Made by a program: the position numbers and the translations under genes. This document shows positions 49,801-59,681 of a stretch of 64,000 bases of DNA, piece by piece. Numbering within the stretch: position 1 is the first letter of the stretch; every line of letters starts with the position of its first letter. Under the pieces are notes generated by a model. That model was not told the DNA's origin, searched no databases, and saw nothing but the letters and a program-made list of their open reading frames with translations. This DNA comes from Paenibacillus flagellatus (GTDB taxonomy: Bacteria; Bacillota; Bacilli; Paenibacillales; NBRC-103111), in NCBI RefSeq assembly GCF_003217775.1, contig NZ_QJVJ01000001.1:558001-622000 (forward strand), given 5' to 3'.

Positions 49801-52515
49801 TCACTCCGAACGGTCGTGCGGGACGGCGACAATCGCCGTGCCGACCGCTTGAAGTCCCGCGTTGTCGGTCGCTTCGTACACGATCTCGTACGTGCGCCCC
49901 GCTCCGTTCCCCGCCCGCTCGGCGCGAAGCCGGAATTCCCGGTCGTCCGTGCCGTACGCCGCGTCCGACACCGCCGTCTCGTCCGGCTCGCTCCCCGCGA
50001 TCGAGACGAGCTTGACGGACGCCACGCCGGAGGCGCCGTCCTCCGCCTCGACGGCCATCGCGACCGGCACGAGCTTCCCGTTCGGCGGCCACAGCACCGC
50101 GCGGTCGGGCACGACGCGAATGGCCGGCGCCGTTTTGTCGATGCGCACCGTCACGGTACGAACCGGCTCCGCGTTGCCCGCCCGGTCGACGCTCCGGTAG
50201 TCGATCGCGGTCGCTCCCTCTGCGGCGACCGCAATCGGGCCCTCGTACGCCGTCCACGCTCCGCCGTTCAGCCGGTACTCCGTCCGGGCGACGCCGGACC
50301 GGTCGTCCGTGGCGGACAACGCGACCGTGACGTCGCCGACGTACCAGCCGTTCGCCCCTCCCGGCTCGTCGGGGGTGACGGCCGCCTCCGTAGCCGGAGG
50401 CACCGCATCGCCGCCACCCTCATACAGCTTCAGCGATTCCCCCGCGGTCAACGCGTTCCGGTACAGCCGAAAATCGTCCATATAGCCGTACCAATCGCGA
50501 TTCCCGACCGTCCCTTTGTCGAACCCGACGAGCGGAGGCAATGCCGCGTTCGTCACGTTCATCTGTGCCCCGTCGTAGCGGACCGAGGTTGCCGCCAGCC
50601 TGCCGTTCACGTAAATTTTGTTGACCGACCCGTCGCGGACCGCCGCCAGGTGCGTCCAGACGCCCGCTTTGACGAGCCCGGCCGGCGTGGCCACGCCTAC
50701 CTCGCTTCCGGACGGCAGCCCGGACATGTTCATGCGGACCGCGCCGTTTTTCTCGACGGCGAACCACCATTGCGGCAGCCCTCTCCCCGCTTGGCCGTAC
50801 CAATACACGATGTGCCGCTGCTGGACGAGCGCCTCGGGCTTCACCCAGACCGAGAGCGAGAAATCGCCGGCGCCGGGGTGCAAATCCTCCTCGTTCGCGA
50901 TCTCCACGGACGCCCGCTGCCCGTTCAAATACAACGCCGCTCCCGCCAGGCCGGCACCGGCCCGGATTTCCGCTCCCGCGCCGAGCAGCCCCGCATGTCC
51001 GCCGCCGGTCAAATCCGGCACGGCGCCGTCCGCTCCCGCCGCTTCGAAAGTCCAATGCAGCTTCAGCTCCGGCCGCTCCCGCGTCCGGTCGAGCCGGATC
51101 GCGTACGTACGGACGCGCGGCCCGAGCTTCGCCTGCACCGAGATCGCGTCCAAGCCGCCGAGCGCGACGGTCGTCGCCGTACCGGCCGGCGCCGGCTTTC
51201 CGTTTACCGCGACGACCGTTTCACCGCGCGCCGTCACCGACGTAACCGTCAGCTCCTCGACGTCGCGGTACAGCTCGAGACGGTATTCCCCGATGTCGCC
51301 CCGGAATACGGGTGATAGCTCGCCCTCGGAGAAGACGAGGTCGTCCAGGTCCGGCTCGACGGTCGACATCCATTCGAGATTGAACGAGGCGAACATGATT
51401 TTGTCGTATGCGGTGTACATTCCCCCTTCGAACAGCAGGCCGACGTTCCCGTCGGGCAGGACGGTCAGGGACGAATAAGCCGCGTTTCCCCGGTAAGCCG
51501 TCTTCGACACCGTCCACGTCCGGCCGTCGTCGTAGCTGATCCGCACCGTCATCGTCGTCCGCTTGCCGGTTTCGGCCGGGTTCGCGAACAGCAGCATCCG
51601 GTCGCCGGCCGCGTTGTCGGCGGGCTTGTAGCGGACGATGCTCGCTTCGCAAATCGGGTCGATCAGCACCGGATCGTACGCGATCGGCGACCAGGTCGCC
51701 CCCTGATCGGCGCTCGTGACGACGGCGCGCCGTTTCAGCTCCTGGTTTTTCGACAACCGGTCGTTGCGCATGAGCGTGCCGTCGGTCAGCTCGACGACGG
51801 TCGCCTCGTTCAGCCCGTCGGGCAGCCGACCGCTCTCGTACCACGTCGCGCCATGATCGTCGCTTTGGATGTTGCGGCCGATCGCCGGAATGACGAGCCG
51901 GCCTTTCGCCGGGCCGTGCCTCAGCTGGATGCCGATGCCCGGTCCCGTGGCGTCCCATCGCGTATCCGGCCGCTGCACCTCCGCGAACCGGTTCGCCGGA
52001 GCGGACCATGTCGCGCCGTCGTCATCGCTGTACGCGCTCCAGACGGTACGGACGCCGCGGCTCGTCCCGTTGTTGATCTCCTCGATCGTGTCGTCGCCGT
52101 AATTGTGGGTCAGAAACAGCCAGACGCGCCCCGTCTCCTCGTCCTGCACCGCCGTCGGATTGCCGCACGTATCGGTCCCCATGTCGCAGACGACCTGCAT
52201 CGGCTGCCACGTGCGTCCTCCGTCGAAGCTCCGCTTCAGCACCGTATCGATATCGCCCGTGTCGGAGGCGCTGTTCCGGCGCCCTTCGGCGAACGCCAGC
52301 ACCGTTCCCGAGCGGGTCGTCAAGACGGACGGAATGCGAAACGTATGGTAGCCTTCCGTCCCCGCCACGTACAGATCGGTCGATTCGTAAACCGGCTCCG
52401 CCCCTGCCGACGCCGACGCTTCGGCCAAGCGATCTCCCCCCGTCCACGATAATGGCGCCGCGACCAGCGCAAGCAGCGCCGCGGCAAGCAGCCTTCGTTT
52501 GCCCACTCGCCTCAT
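49801..52515 (-). CDS. Secreted multi-domain exo-alpha-sialidase (GH33)
   Basis: 904 residues. Signal peptide (about 1-33). GH33 six-bladed propeller (about 45-390): YHTFRIPS (FRIP arginine), AEGRRNSASDTGDID (catalytic-site Arg/Asp), LNEATVVELTDGT (Glu), SSLTVLPDGNVGLLFEGG (nucleophile region), and five Asp boxes such as SFDGGRTW, SDDDGATW and SYDDGRTW. Linker, then a LamG-like concanavalin fold (about 490-700, LHPGAGDFSLSVWVKPEALV), an Ig-like OmpL47-type repeat (about 720-800, YRLNGGAWTAYEGP) and a C-terminal beta-domain. It would release terminal sialic acid from host or environmental glycans. It has no SLH or sortase motif. 33 bases separate it from the shorter sialidase. Confidence 0.94.
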   Translation of the reverse strand: MRRVGKRRLLAAALLALVAAPLSWTGGDRLAEASASAGAEPVYESTDLYVAGTEGYHTFRIPSVLTTRSGTVLAFAEGRRNSASDTGDIDTVLKRSFDGGRTWQPMQVVCDMGTDTCGNPTAVQDEETGRVWLFLTHNYGDDTIEEINNGTSRGVRTVWSAYSDDDGATWSAPANRFAEVQRPDTRWDATGPGIGIQLRHGPAKGRLVIPAIGRNIQSDDHGATWYESGRLPDGLNEATVVELTDGTLMRNDRLSKNQELKRRAVVTSADQGATWSPIAYDPVLIDPICEASIVRYKPADNAAGDRMLLFANPAETGKRTTMTVRISYDDGRTWTVSKTAYRGNAAYSSLTVLPDGNVGLLFEGGMYTAYDKIMFASFNLEWMSTVEPDLDDLVFSEGELSPVFRGDIGEYRLELYRDVEELTVTSVTARGETVVAVNGKPAPAGTATTVALGGLDAISVQAKLGPRVRTYAIRLDRTRERPELKLHWTFEAAGADGAVPDLTGGGHAGLLGAGAEIRAGAGLAGAALYLNGQRASVEIANEEDLHPGAGDFSLSVWVKPEALVQQRHIVYWYGQAGRGLPQWWFAVEKNGAVRMNMSGLPSGSEVGVATPAGLVKAGVWTHLAAVRDGSVNKIYVNGRLAATSVRYDGAQMNVTNAALPPLVGFDKGTVGNRDWYGYMDDFRLYRNALTAGESLKLYEGGGDAVPPATEAAVTPDEPGGANGWYVGDVTVALSATDDRSGVARTEYRLNGGAWTAYEGPIAVAAEGATAIDYRSVDRAGNAEPVRTVTVRIDKTAPAIRVVPDRAVLWPPNGKLVPVAMAVEAEDGASGVASVKLVSIAGSEPDETAVSDAAYGTDDREFRLRAERAGNGAGRTYEIVYEATDNAGLQAVGTAIVAVPHDRSE

Positions 52516-52548
52516 GCCCCTTTCTTTCCCGCCGCAGCGGTTGATCCG

Positions 52549-53568
52549 TTAACGTCCATCGACGTACCGGGCCAGCGTCATCCGTTCGTACGGACGCTCC
52601 TCCCCGCATTCGTACAGGCATAGGATGGAGCCGTCCTTCGCCACCGCCAAATCCGAATACGCCGCCGGCCCTTCGTGCAGCACCCGCTGCACGGTCCAGC
52701 TCCGGCCGCCGTCCGCGCTCGCCCGGACAGTCAGCCGCTCCCGCTTCTCCGAGGCGGGGTTGGCGAACAGCAAGCCTCCCCGCCCGTCCTCGATGACGCT
52801 GCCCTGGCAAACCGGTTCGACGAGCGCCTCGTCCAGCTCGATGGGCGACCACGTCAAGCCGCCGTCCAAGCTCCTCGACACGGCTCGGCGGTTGCGCCCG
52901 TGGTAGCTGCGCATGTTCAGGTACACCGTGCCGTCCGGCAGCTCGGCGAGCGCGCATTCGTTCGTATAAGCGCCGACGATGCCGCCGATCCGCCACGTTC
53001 CGCCGTGATCGTCGCTGTAAATGACGTGCGCCGTATACGGGCCCGACGTCCCCGTCTCCGGGTCCAATACCGCATGGTTGCACGGCACGATCAGCCGGCC
53101 GCTTCGCAGCTGCGCCGCGTGGCACGGTCCGGTCGCGTACCACGTCCACCCCGGCCGCTTCACGTCCGCCGTGATGTCCCGCGGCGCCGTCCACGTCAAG
53201 CCGTCGTCGTCGCTGCGCATGACGAGCACGTCCCGGGATTTCGTTCCCGCCAAAATGTCCTTCTCGTGGCCGTCCTCCGCGTTGCGGCACAAAAGCAGCC
53301 AAATCGTCCCCGTCTCCCGGTCTTGGACGGCGCACGGGTTGCCGATCGTATTCGCGCCGTCGTCGGCGATCCGGGTCCACGGCCCCCAAGTCGCGCCGTG
53401 GTCCGCGCTGCGGCGCAAGACGATGTCGATGTCGCCGGCGTCGCCGGCCCCGTTGCGGCGCGCCTCGCAGAAGGCGAGCACCGTCCCCTCGCGGGTGACG
53501 AGCAGCGACGGGATGCGGTACGTGTGGTACCCGTGCTCCCCGGCCGCAAATAAGTCCTGTTTCGTCAT
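52549..53568 (-). CDS. Cytoplasmic exo-alpha-sialidase (GH33)
   Basis: 339 residues from the ATG at 53568 (AGGA seven bases upstream; the GTG one codon earlier is the alternative). Single GH33 catalytic domain with no signal peptide: YHTYRIPS, AFCEARRNGAGDAGDIDI, TNECALAELPDGTVYLNMRS, AYSDLAVAKDGSILCLYECG, and Asp boxes SADHGATW, SDDDGLTW, SDDHGGTW and SLDGGLTW. It is a paralogue of the secreted enzyme downstream. Lack of a signal implies it cleaves imported sialyl-oligosaccharides, consistent with the adjacent importer. Confidence 0.93.
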   Translation of the reverse strand: MTKQDLFAAGEHGYHTYRIPSLLVTREGTVLAFCEARRNGAGDAGDIDIVLRRSADHGATWGPWTRIADDGANTIGNPCAVQDRETGTIWLLLCRNAEDGHEKDILAGTKSRDVLVMRSDDDGLTWTAPRDITADVKRPGWTWYATGPCHAAQLRSGRLIVPCNHAVLDPETGTSGPYTAHVIYSDDHGGTWRIGGIVGAYTNECALAELPDGTVYLNMRSYHGRNRRAVSRSLDGGLTWSPIELDEALVEPVCQGSVIEDGRGGLLFANPASEKRERLTVRASADGGRSWTVQRVLHEGPAAYSDLAVAKDGSILCLYECGEERPYERMTLARYVDGR

Positions 53569-53599
53569 CACGATTTCCTAACTCCCCTTCCGTTCGCGG

Positions 53600-54484
53600 T
53601 CACCCCTTGACGGAGCCGACCATCATGCCTTTGACGAAATATTTTTGAATAAACGGGTACACGCACAAAATCGGCAGCGTGCTGACGATAATGACCGCCG
53701 ACTTCAAAGCGGCCGCCGGCGGAGGGTCGCGGATATACTCCACCTGCGTCTCGTCGTGGATCAGACCGGTCAGCAAAATGTTGCGCATGACGACCTGGAT
53801 CGGCAGCTTGCTCTGGTCGTTGATGTAGATGGATGCGCCGAACCAGTCGTTCCAATGATGGACCGCGTAGAACAGACCGATCGTGGCGATCGCCGGCATC
53901 GACAGCGGGACGACGATTTTCCGCAGGATGACCGCGGGGGACGCGCCGTCGATAATCGCCGACTCCTCCAGCTCCTCCGGCAGCGTCATGAAAAAGTTGC
54001 GCATGATGAACAAGTTCCACGCGCTGATCAATCCCGGCACGATCAGCACCCACAGCGTATCCTTCAGACCGAGCTTGTCGATGAGCATGTAGTTCGGGAT
54101 GAGGCCGCCGTGGAAAATCATCGTCAGAAAAACGATCAGCACGAGCCCGTTCCGGCCCGGCAGCGCGCGGCGGGACAGCCCGTATGCGAGCGTCGCGGTA
54201 AACAGCAGATTGAGAAACGTGCCGACGACGACCCGGAATAGCGTCACCTTGTAGGCGTTGTAGATGATCATGCCGCGGTTCAGCAGCATTTCGTAGGCGC
54301 CGAAGTCGATCTTCTCCGGCACGAGCACGAACGCCCCCCGCCGCATCGATTCCTCCGCGCTCAGAAACGAAGTGGAGAACACCGCCAGAAACGGGATCAG
54401 GAACAGAAGCGACAGCACCGTCAGCAGCGCGGCGTTGAAGACGTCGAACGTCCGCTCGCCTGCGGTAGGTTTCCACGCGCTCAT
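53600..54484 (-). CDS. Carbohydrate ABC permease, LplC type
   Basis: 294 residues, six membrane helices. EAA loop: LEESAIIDGASPAVILRKIV followed by VPLSMPAIATIG (about 175-205). The C-terminus QKYFVKGMMVGSVKG is characteristic of the LplC/YtcP group that serves glycan-oligosaccharide importers in Paenibacillaceae. It pairs with the LplB-type permease 13 bases upstream. It lies directly before the cytoplasmic sialidase, suggesting sialyl-oligosaccharide import. Confidence 0.95.
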   Translation of the reverse strand: MSAWKPTAGERTFDVFNAALLTVLSLLFLIPFLAVFSTSFLSAEESMRRGAFVLVPEKIDFGAYEMLLNRGMIIYNAYKVTLFRVVVGTFLNLLFTATLAYGLSRRALPGRNGLVLIVFLTMIFHGGLIPNYMLIDKLGLKDTLWVLIVPGLISAWNLFIMRNFFMTLPEELEESAIIDGASPAVILRKIVVPLSMPAIATIGLFYAVHHWNDWFGASIYINDQSKLPIQVVMRNILLTGLIHDETQVEYIRDPPPAAALKSAVIIVSTLPILCVYPFIQKYFVKGMMVGSVKG

Positions 54485-54497
54485 CGTTGACCCCCTT

Positions 54498-55460
54498 CTA
54501 CCAGATTCCCGTCTGGTTCATTTTTTTGGCGATGTAGTTGGCGCCCAGAATGAGCAGCATGGCGAGCACGTTTTTGAACAGGCCGACCGCCGTCGCGAAC
54601 GAGTAGTTGAGCTGCGTCAGCCCTTCGCGGTACACGTACGTGTCGATGATGTCCGCCACTTCGTAGACGGCCGGCGAGTAGAGCAGCAGCACCTTCTCGA
54701 AGCCGGCGTTCAGCAGGCCGCCGATCGACAGGATGAGCATGATGACGAGCACCGGCGTAATGCCCGGCAGCGTAATGTGCCAAGCCTGCCGCACGCGTCC
54801 GGCTCCGTCCATCCGGGCCGCCTCGTACAAGCCGGGATCGATTCCCGTCATCGCCGCCAAGTACAGGATGCTGCCCCAGCCGATCGACTGCCAGACGTGG
54901 GAGATGACGAGCACGCCGCGGAAGTAGGCGGGATCGCCGAGGAAATGGATCGGTTCTCCGCCGAAGCGGACGATGATCGCGTTGATCAGCCCTCCGTCGG
55001 TCGACAGCACCATCATCGCCAGCCCGGCCACGACGACGGTCGAGATGAAGTGGGGCAAATACGAGATCGTCTGAACGATCCGCTTGAACGCGACGCGGCG
55101 CACTTCGTTCAGCAGCAGCGCGAGCAGCACGGACGCCGGGAAGCTGAAGAACAGCTTGTAGAAGCTGATCAGCAGCGTATTGCGCATGACGTTCCAGAAG
55201 TAATACGAATTCCAAAATCGGACGAAATGCTTGAACCCGACCCATTCGTTCGTAAAAATCGCACCGACGCCCTCGAACGGCGAAATGTCCTTGAACGCGA
55301 TCAGGACGCCGAACATCGGGATGTAGTCGAAGACGACGAAGTAGAGCATGCCGGGCAATATCAGCGCGTAATAAAACCGGTTCAGCTTGACGGCCGCAAG
55401 CCATCTCCGCTTCGCGGCGCGGCGGGCCGGGACGGGTTCGGTCAAGGCAGCGTCGGACAC
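54498..55460 (-). CDS. Carbohydrate ABC permease, LplB type
   Basis: 320 residues, GTG start with AAAGGAGG about 11 bases upstream. Six membrane helices. LplB-group features are YYALILPGMLYFVVFDYIPM (about 30-49), FKDISPFEG and the EAA loop YEAARMDGAGRVRQAWHITL followed by PGI (about 208-230). It forms the importer channel with the LplC-type permease. 116 GC-rich bases with stem-forming potential but no T-tract separate it from the binding-protein gene. Confidence 0.95.
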   Translation of the reverse strand: MSDAALTEPVPARRAAKRRWLAAVKLNRFYYALILPGMLYFVVFDYIPMFGVLIAFKDISPFEGVGAIFTNEWVGFKHFVRFWNSYYFWNVMRNTLLISFYKLFFSFPASVLLALLLNEVRRVAFKRIVQTISYLPHFISTVVVAGLAMMVLSTDGGLINAIIVRFGGEPIHFLGDPAYFRGVLVISHVWQSIGWGSILYLAAMTGIDPGLYEAARMDGAGRVRQAWHITLPGITPVLVIMLILSIGGLLNAGFEKVLLLYSPAVYEVADIIDTYVYREGLTQLNYSFATAVGLFKNVLAMLLILGANYIAKKMNQTGIW

Positions 55461-55576
55461 GTTCGGTCGCTCCTCCTTTCGCAGGCCGGGTGCGCGGACG
55501 GACGGCGGATCCCGGGCGGCTTGACGCCGTCGCGGCCCGCCGCCGTCATCCTCCCGGCGGCAATCGTGTCAGCCCG

Positions 55577-57106
55577 CTACTTTTTCAGCGCATGGTATTG
55601 GCGCGTATATTCCGCGATCCATTTGTCGAGCCCCGCCTTGTACAGCTGGTCGATATACTTGTCGAATTCGGCGATCGGCCGCGCCCCCGTCACGAACTTG
55701 ACCAGCTCCTCGCTCCGCAGCCGGTCGAGATCGCCGAGCGTCGGGATGTTTTCCTTCAGCGCGTTTTTGTCGTACATGATTTTGGCGTCCATCGGCATTT
55801 TCGCCACGCTCAAGTTCAGCGCTTCCTTCGTCAAATAGTCGGCGTGCATTTTTTTGACCGGATCCTGGAACGCGTACTTCAGCTCCGTCGCCGTACCGAG
55901 CGATACCATGTACTCGCCCGCGTACGTAATGTCCTTGCTCGTCATCTCGATCTCGAACTTGCTGTCGCCGATATATTTCCAGTTCGTGCCGAACGCGGCC
56001 GTCAGCGAGTTGGTCGGGATGTCCTGGTATTGGTGGTTGATGAACTTCATGACCGCATCCGGATGCTTCGCCTTCTTCGTGATGACCATGGACGTCGTGC
56101 TGGACGGGGACGCCGTCATCAGCTTGCCCTTCGGTCCTTGGATGCCGCGGATGATTTCGTAGTTCGCGTCGGCCGGAAGGTTCGGCTTGATCTGCGGAAA
56201 CAGCAGCGTAATGCGCGAATACCACATCGACGACGTGCCGACCCGGTTCGTCTTGAGCAGCTCGAGCGGATCGAACTTGGCGAACGCCTCTTTGTAGATG
56301 TAGCCTTTCTGGTACCAATCGGCCATTTTGGCGACGAACTCCTTGAACCCCGGAGCGAGCTCGGCCGGCTTCACCTTTCCGTCGGCCGGATCGACCCAAT
56401 TGCTGTTGCCGTTGTCGAGGTAGCCGCCCATGAAGGCGTTTTTGATCCCGTTCAGGTCGGTCATCATCGGAATGGTGTCGTCTTTGCCGTTGCCGTCCGG
56501 GTCTTTTTCCTTGAACGCCTTCAGCACGGCCTCCAGCTCGTCGACCGTCTTCGGCATCGCAAGGCCGAGCTTCTTCAGCCAATCGGAGCGGACCCAGATC
56601 GGGTAATGGACGGCGGGCTCGCCGCGCGGAATGCCCCATATGTTCCCGTTCTTGTCGGTCATGTACTCCCACGCCTCGGCGGGCCACGCTTTCTTCACGT
56701 CCTGCCCGTATTTGTCCAGCAAGTCGTTGAGCGGAATAATCGCCCCTTTGGACGCATACTGGTCCCAGTTGCCCTGGAACGTGTCGATTTCGTCGCCGGA
56801 GCCGAGAAGCAGGTTCAGCTTTTCGGCCTCGGAGCCTTTCGGCGGCACGATGGCGATCGGCTCGATGCCGAGCTTCTCCATGTACATCTTTTTCATCTCT
56901 TCGAGCTTTTCCGGCACGCTGCCCTCCGGCTTTTGGTTCAGCGCCCCCGTATTTTGGTAGATGTAAATTTTGGGCGGCGCCTTGCTTTCGTTCCCCTTCG
57001 CTTCGTTCGTCGTCCCCGGAGCCCCCGAGCCGGAGCCGGAGCATGCCGCGAGCGCGACCGCGGCCAGCGCGGCGACGGCAGCCGCGCCGGCAACTTTGTT
57101 GGCCAT
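55577..57106 (-). CDS. LplA/LipO-type oligosaccharide-binding lipoprotein
   Basis: 509 residues. Signal peptide with lipobox LAAC (Cys about 22) and Gly/Ser linker. The size and motifs (FQGNWDQYASKGAIIPLNDL near 110-130, IWGIPRGEPAVHYPIWVRSD near 155-175, RSEELVKFVTGARPI near 460) match the long LplA/LipO binding-protein subfamily. It captures the oligosaccharide for the LplBC permease. First gene of the operon, with a cre-like site 77-90 bases upstream. Low-abundance residues and RBS GGGAGGAA are normal. Confidence 0.93.
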   Translation of the reverse strand: MANKVAGAAAVAALAAVALAACSGSGSGAPGTTNEAKGNESKAPPKIYIYQNTGALNQKPEGSVPEKLEEMKKMYMEKLGIEPIAIVPPKGSEAEKLNLLLGSGDEIDTFQGNWDQYASKGAIIPLNDLLDKYGQDVKKAWPAEAWEYMTDKNGNIWGIPRGEPAVHYPIWVRSDWLKKLGLAMPKTVDELEAVLKAFKEKDPDGNGKDDTIPMMTDLNGIKNAFMGGYLDNGNSNWVDPADGKVKPAELAPGFKEFVAKMADWYQKGYIYKEAFAKFDPLELLKTNRVGTSSMWYSRITLLFPQIKPNLPADANYEIIRGIQGPKGKLMTASPSSTTSMVITKKAKHPDAVMKFINHQYQDIPTNSLTAAFGTNWKYIGDSKFEIEMTSKDITYAGEYMVSLGTATELKYAFQDPVKKMHADYLTKEALNLSVAKMPMDAKIMYDKNALKENIPTLGDLDRLRSEELVKFVTGARPIAEFDKYIDQLYKAGLDKWIAEYTRQYHALKK

Positions 57107-57182
57107 ACGTGTTCCTCCCTCGATTGGCGAAATGACGAGGCGGCTTTCGGCGCCTCGATGCAGCCCCTACGTTAGCACGGGA

Positions 57183-57239
57183 TGAAAGCGTTTTAAATCA
57201 TAAGGATTTTACATTCGTACTGCGATTTCTATTTGTCAA
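57183..57239 (-). promoter_or_regulatory. cre-like operator and possible promoter of the sialoglycan importer
   Basis: Plus strand 57183-57196 reads TGAAAGCGTTTTAA, 13 of 14 to the cre consensus. A perfect TTGACA (minus strand, 57239-57234) and TAAAAT (57211-57206) lie upstream but are 22 bases apart, too far for a standard sigma-A promoter, so activation by the AraC regulator is plausible. Confidence 0.6.
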
Positions 57240-57299
57240 AAATGAAGCATGCTTGCATCGGCCCGAGTTCCGCCGGAGAGCGGCGGGAAGCGGGACGTC

Positions 57300-59681
57300 T
57301 CAGGAGCCGTACAACTTTTTATACTCGCCCGGCGTGACGCCCATCGATTCCTTGAACACCTTGATGAAATAGTAGGAGCTGTTGTAGCCGACCCGCCTGC
57401 CGATCTCGTTGATTTTCAGGCCGGTTTCGGCGAGCAGCAGCTCCTTGCTCCGCTCGATGCGCACCCGCTTCAAGTAGTCGACGAACGGCTGCCCGGTCAT
57501 CTGCTTGAACAGCCGGCTAATATAGGCCGGGTTCAAATTGAGCCGCTCCGCGACCGAATTCAGCGACAAATCTTGGCCGTAGTCGCGTTCGATCATGTCG
57601 ATCACCTTCGCGATATGCTGGTTGCCCTTGGCGCTCATCTCTCCTTCGAAATAGGCGGTCGTCAAAATGATGAGCCGGCGGAACCACCGCCCGATTTTGT
57701 CCATCGAATCGAGATCGAGCAGCTCGCGGTACGGATTCGAGCCGTCGCCGAGGACGGCGCGCACGTCCGCTCCGAGCTGGTGGTAGCCGAGGATGATCGC
57801 GGTCAGAAGCTGGACGAACAGCGGCTGAATCCGGTTATAGTGCAGCTTGCCCTTGTACGCGTCGATCTCGGCGACGAACGCGTCGAACGCCTGCAGCGCT
57901 TCGTCCGTTCTCGCCGTCTTCAGAAAGCCGAGCAGCGCCTCCTCCTTGAGCGCCGGGTAGCGGAAATCGCTCGCCTCGTCGAGCCGGATGTCGTCGATCG
58001 AGATGACGTGCCCGCTGCCGTACAGCATCCGGTATTTCAGCGCCTCCAAGGCGTCTTCGTACGCCTGGGGCAAATCGGCGATCGTAGGGCAAATCCGGCC
58101 GATCCCCATCGTCCACGCGCCGCCCGATTCGCGGTTCACGTCGTCTAGCAGCCGTTGGGCGAGCCGGAACAGCTGCTGGCGGTCGATGCCGCCGCAGCCG
58201 ATCACCACCGCGATCGTCTCCCTCCCGGCGTCGATCGCGGCGTACGGCATGTCGAGCGCCTCGCATTGGCGGATCGCCTCCATCGCGAGAAGCTTGGACA
58301 GCCCGCCCGTGCGGCGGTCCGCATCCGTTTCGCGAGGGGCGCCGGATTCCGCCGCCAGCGCCAATACGGCGAGATGGCGCGAATCGAGCCGCACGCCCAA
58401 GTACGCCATCGTTTCCTCGATGTCCCCGACCGTCATCGAATGCCGGTGCAGCAGCGAAAGCTTGAACTGCTCCCGGTGAAACGGCAAGCTTTCGGCCAGC
58501 TTCTCCTTGTAGTAGTCCCGCTCGTCCATCGTCGATTGCACGAAACGGCCGATCGTGCCGATCTCGTCGCCCGTCTCCCCCCGGCGGTCGGATTCGGCCG
58601 TTTTCCCGACGCCCGCCAGCGCCTTGAGCCGCGATATCGGGCGGTACAGCGTTCGGGACGACAAGTAGGCGAACGCGATCGACAGCGCGAACACGACGAT
58701 CGCGGATAGGACGATCGTACGCTTGATCGAAGCGGTCCCCTTAGTAAGCGCTTTCATATCCGATACGTTGAAAAACGTCCAGCCGAGCGTCGCGGAAGCG
58801 GAATGGCTGATCCGCTTTTGCCCGCCGCCGACCTCGGCCGCATACGTGCCGGTTTTGCCGATCGCCCCTTCGACGTCCGGCAGGAGCTCGCCGATCGGCC
58901 TGTGCAAATGGCTGCCGTCGCCGTGGAACAAAAGGCGCCCCGCCGAAGACGCCACGTAAATGTCGTCCCCGTCGTTCAGCTTGTTGACGATTTCGGCGTA
59001 CATTTTGGAGGCGTCTAGGTTGACGATGAGCGCGTCGCCGCTCTTTTGCAGCTTGTAGACGACGGTCAGCAAGCTTTTTTCGCCGCCCCGGTACGGCTTC
59101 GCCATCCGCGTATCCATGACGACCGGATTCGGCGCCGGGTCGTTCAGCGCCTCCCGCCAGCCCGTATCGTAAAAATCGTCCGGCGCAAACTGCCGGTAGA
59201 CGCCGTCCTGCTCCGCGGCGATGACGAGACGCTTGGCGCCGTCGTAAAAAAAGATCGATTCCACGAACTCGTTGGACAGCTTGAACGATATCATCGTCTG
59301 GAACGCATTCGTCTTCGTCGCCAAGTAACTGTAGAGGGTAGCCAGATCCTCCTTCGGAATTTCCCCTTGGATGCTTTCGTAGTACAAGCCGTTCGGGAAA
59401 TGCTCGAAATCTTGTACGGCCTGACTGAGCGCCAGCTGCCTCGCGTTCTCGCGAATCCGGTTCAGCACGATCTCGACGGCGTTGATCGTCTGGTGCAAAT
59501 ATTGCAGCTTCACCGTCCCCGTCTCCTTCTCGAGCGTGTGCGACACTTTGGAGTAGGCGACGATATTGGACAGCAGGTTCGGAATGACGGCGATCAGCGC
59601 CGTCGCCGTAATGAGCTTCATGAAAAACGTACGCCGCCCGATCCGGGCCCACCGGGCGAACGTCCCTTTGCTTTTCCACAT
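57300..59681 (-). CDS. Membrane-bound AraC-family regulator
   Basis: 793 residues from the ATG at 59681 (RBS GGAGG nine bases upstream; the longer frame lacks an RBS). First membrane helix about 20-42, an extracellular sensor of ~270 residues, second helix about 318-345 (TIVLSAIVVFALSIAFAYLS), then a HAMP-like stretch, a long cytoplasmic middle region and a C-terminal AraC HTH pair (about 690-793: DLSLNSVAERLNLNPAYISR ... INEIGRRVGYNSSYYFIKVF). Such YtdP-like proteins couple extracellular glycan sensing directly to transcription of adjacent importer genes. The binding-protein gene is 193 bases downstream. Confidence 0.92.
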   Translation of the reverse strand: MWKSKGTFARWARIGRRTFFMKLITATALIAVIPNLLSNIVAYSKVSHTLEKETGTVKLQYLHQTINAVEIVLNRIRENARQLALSQAVQDFEHFPNGLYYESIQGEIPKEDLATLYSYLATKTNAFQTMISFKLSNEFVESIFFYDGAKRLVIAAEQDGVYRQFAPDDFYDTGWREALNDPAPNPVVMDTRMAKPYRGGEKSLLTVVYKLQKSGDALIVNLDASKMYAEIVNKLNDGDDIYVASSAGRLLFHGDGSHLHRPIGELLPDVEGAIGKTGTYAAEVGGGQKRISHSASATLGWTFFNVSDMKALTKGTASIKRTIVLSAIVVFALSIAFAYLSSRTLYRPISRLKALAGVGKTAESDRRGETGDEIGTIGRFVQSTMDERDYYKEKLAESLPFHREQFKLSLLHRHSMTVGDIEETMAYLGVRLDSRHLAVLALAAESGAPRETDADRRTGGLSKLLAMEAIRQCEALDMPYAAIDAGRETIAVVIGCGGIDRQQLFRLAQRLLDDVNRESGGAWTMGIGRICPTIADLPQAYEDALEALKYRMLYGSGHVISIDDIRLDEASDFRYPALKEEALLGFLKTARTDEALQAFDAFVAEIDAYKGKLHYNRIQPLFVQLLTAIILGYHQLGADVRAVLGDGSNPYRELLDLDSMDKIGRWFRRLIILTTAYFEGEMSAKGNQHIAKVIDMIERDYGQDLSLNSVAERLNLNPAYISRLFKQMTGQPFVDYLKRVRIERSKELLLAETGLKINEIGRRVGYNSSYYFIKVFKESMGVTPGEYKKLYGS

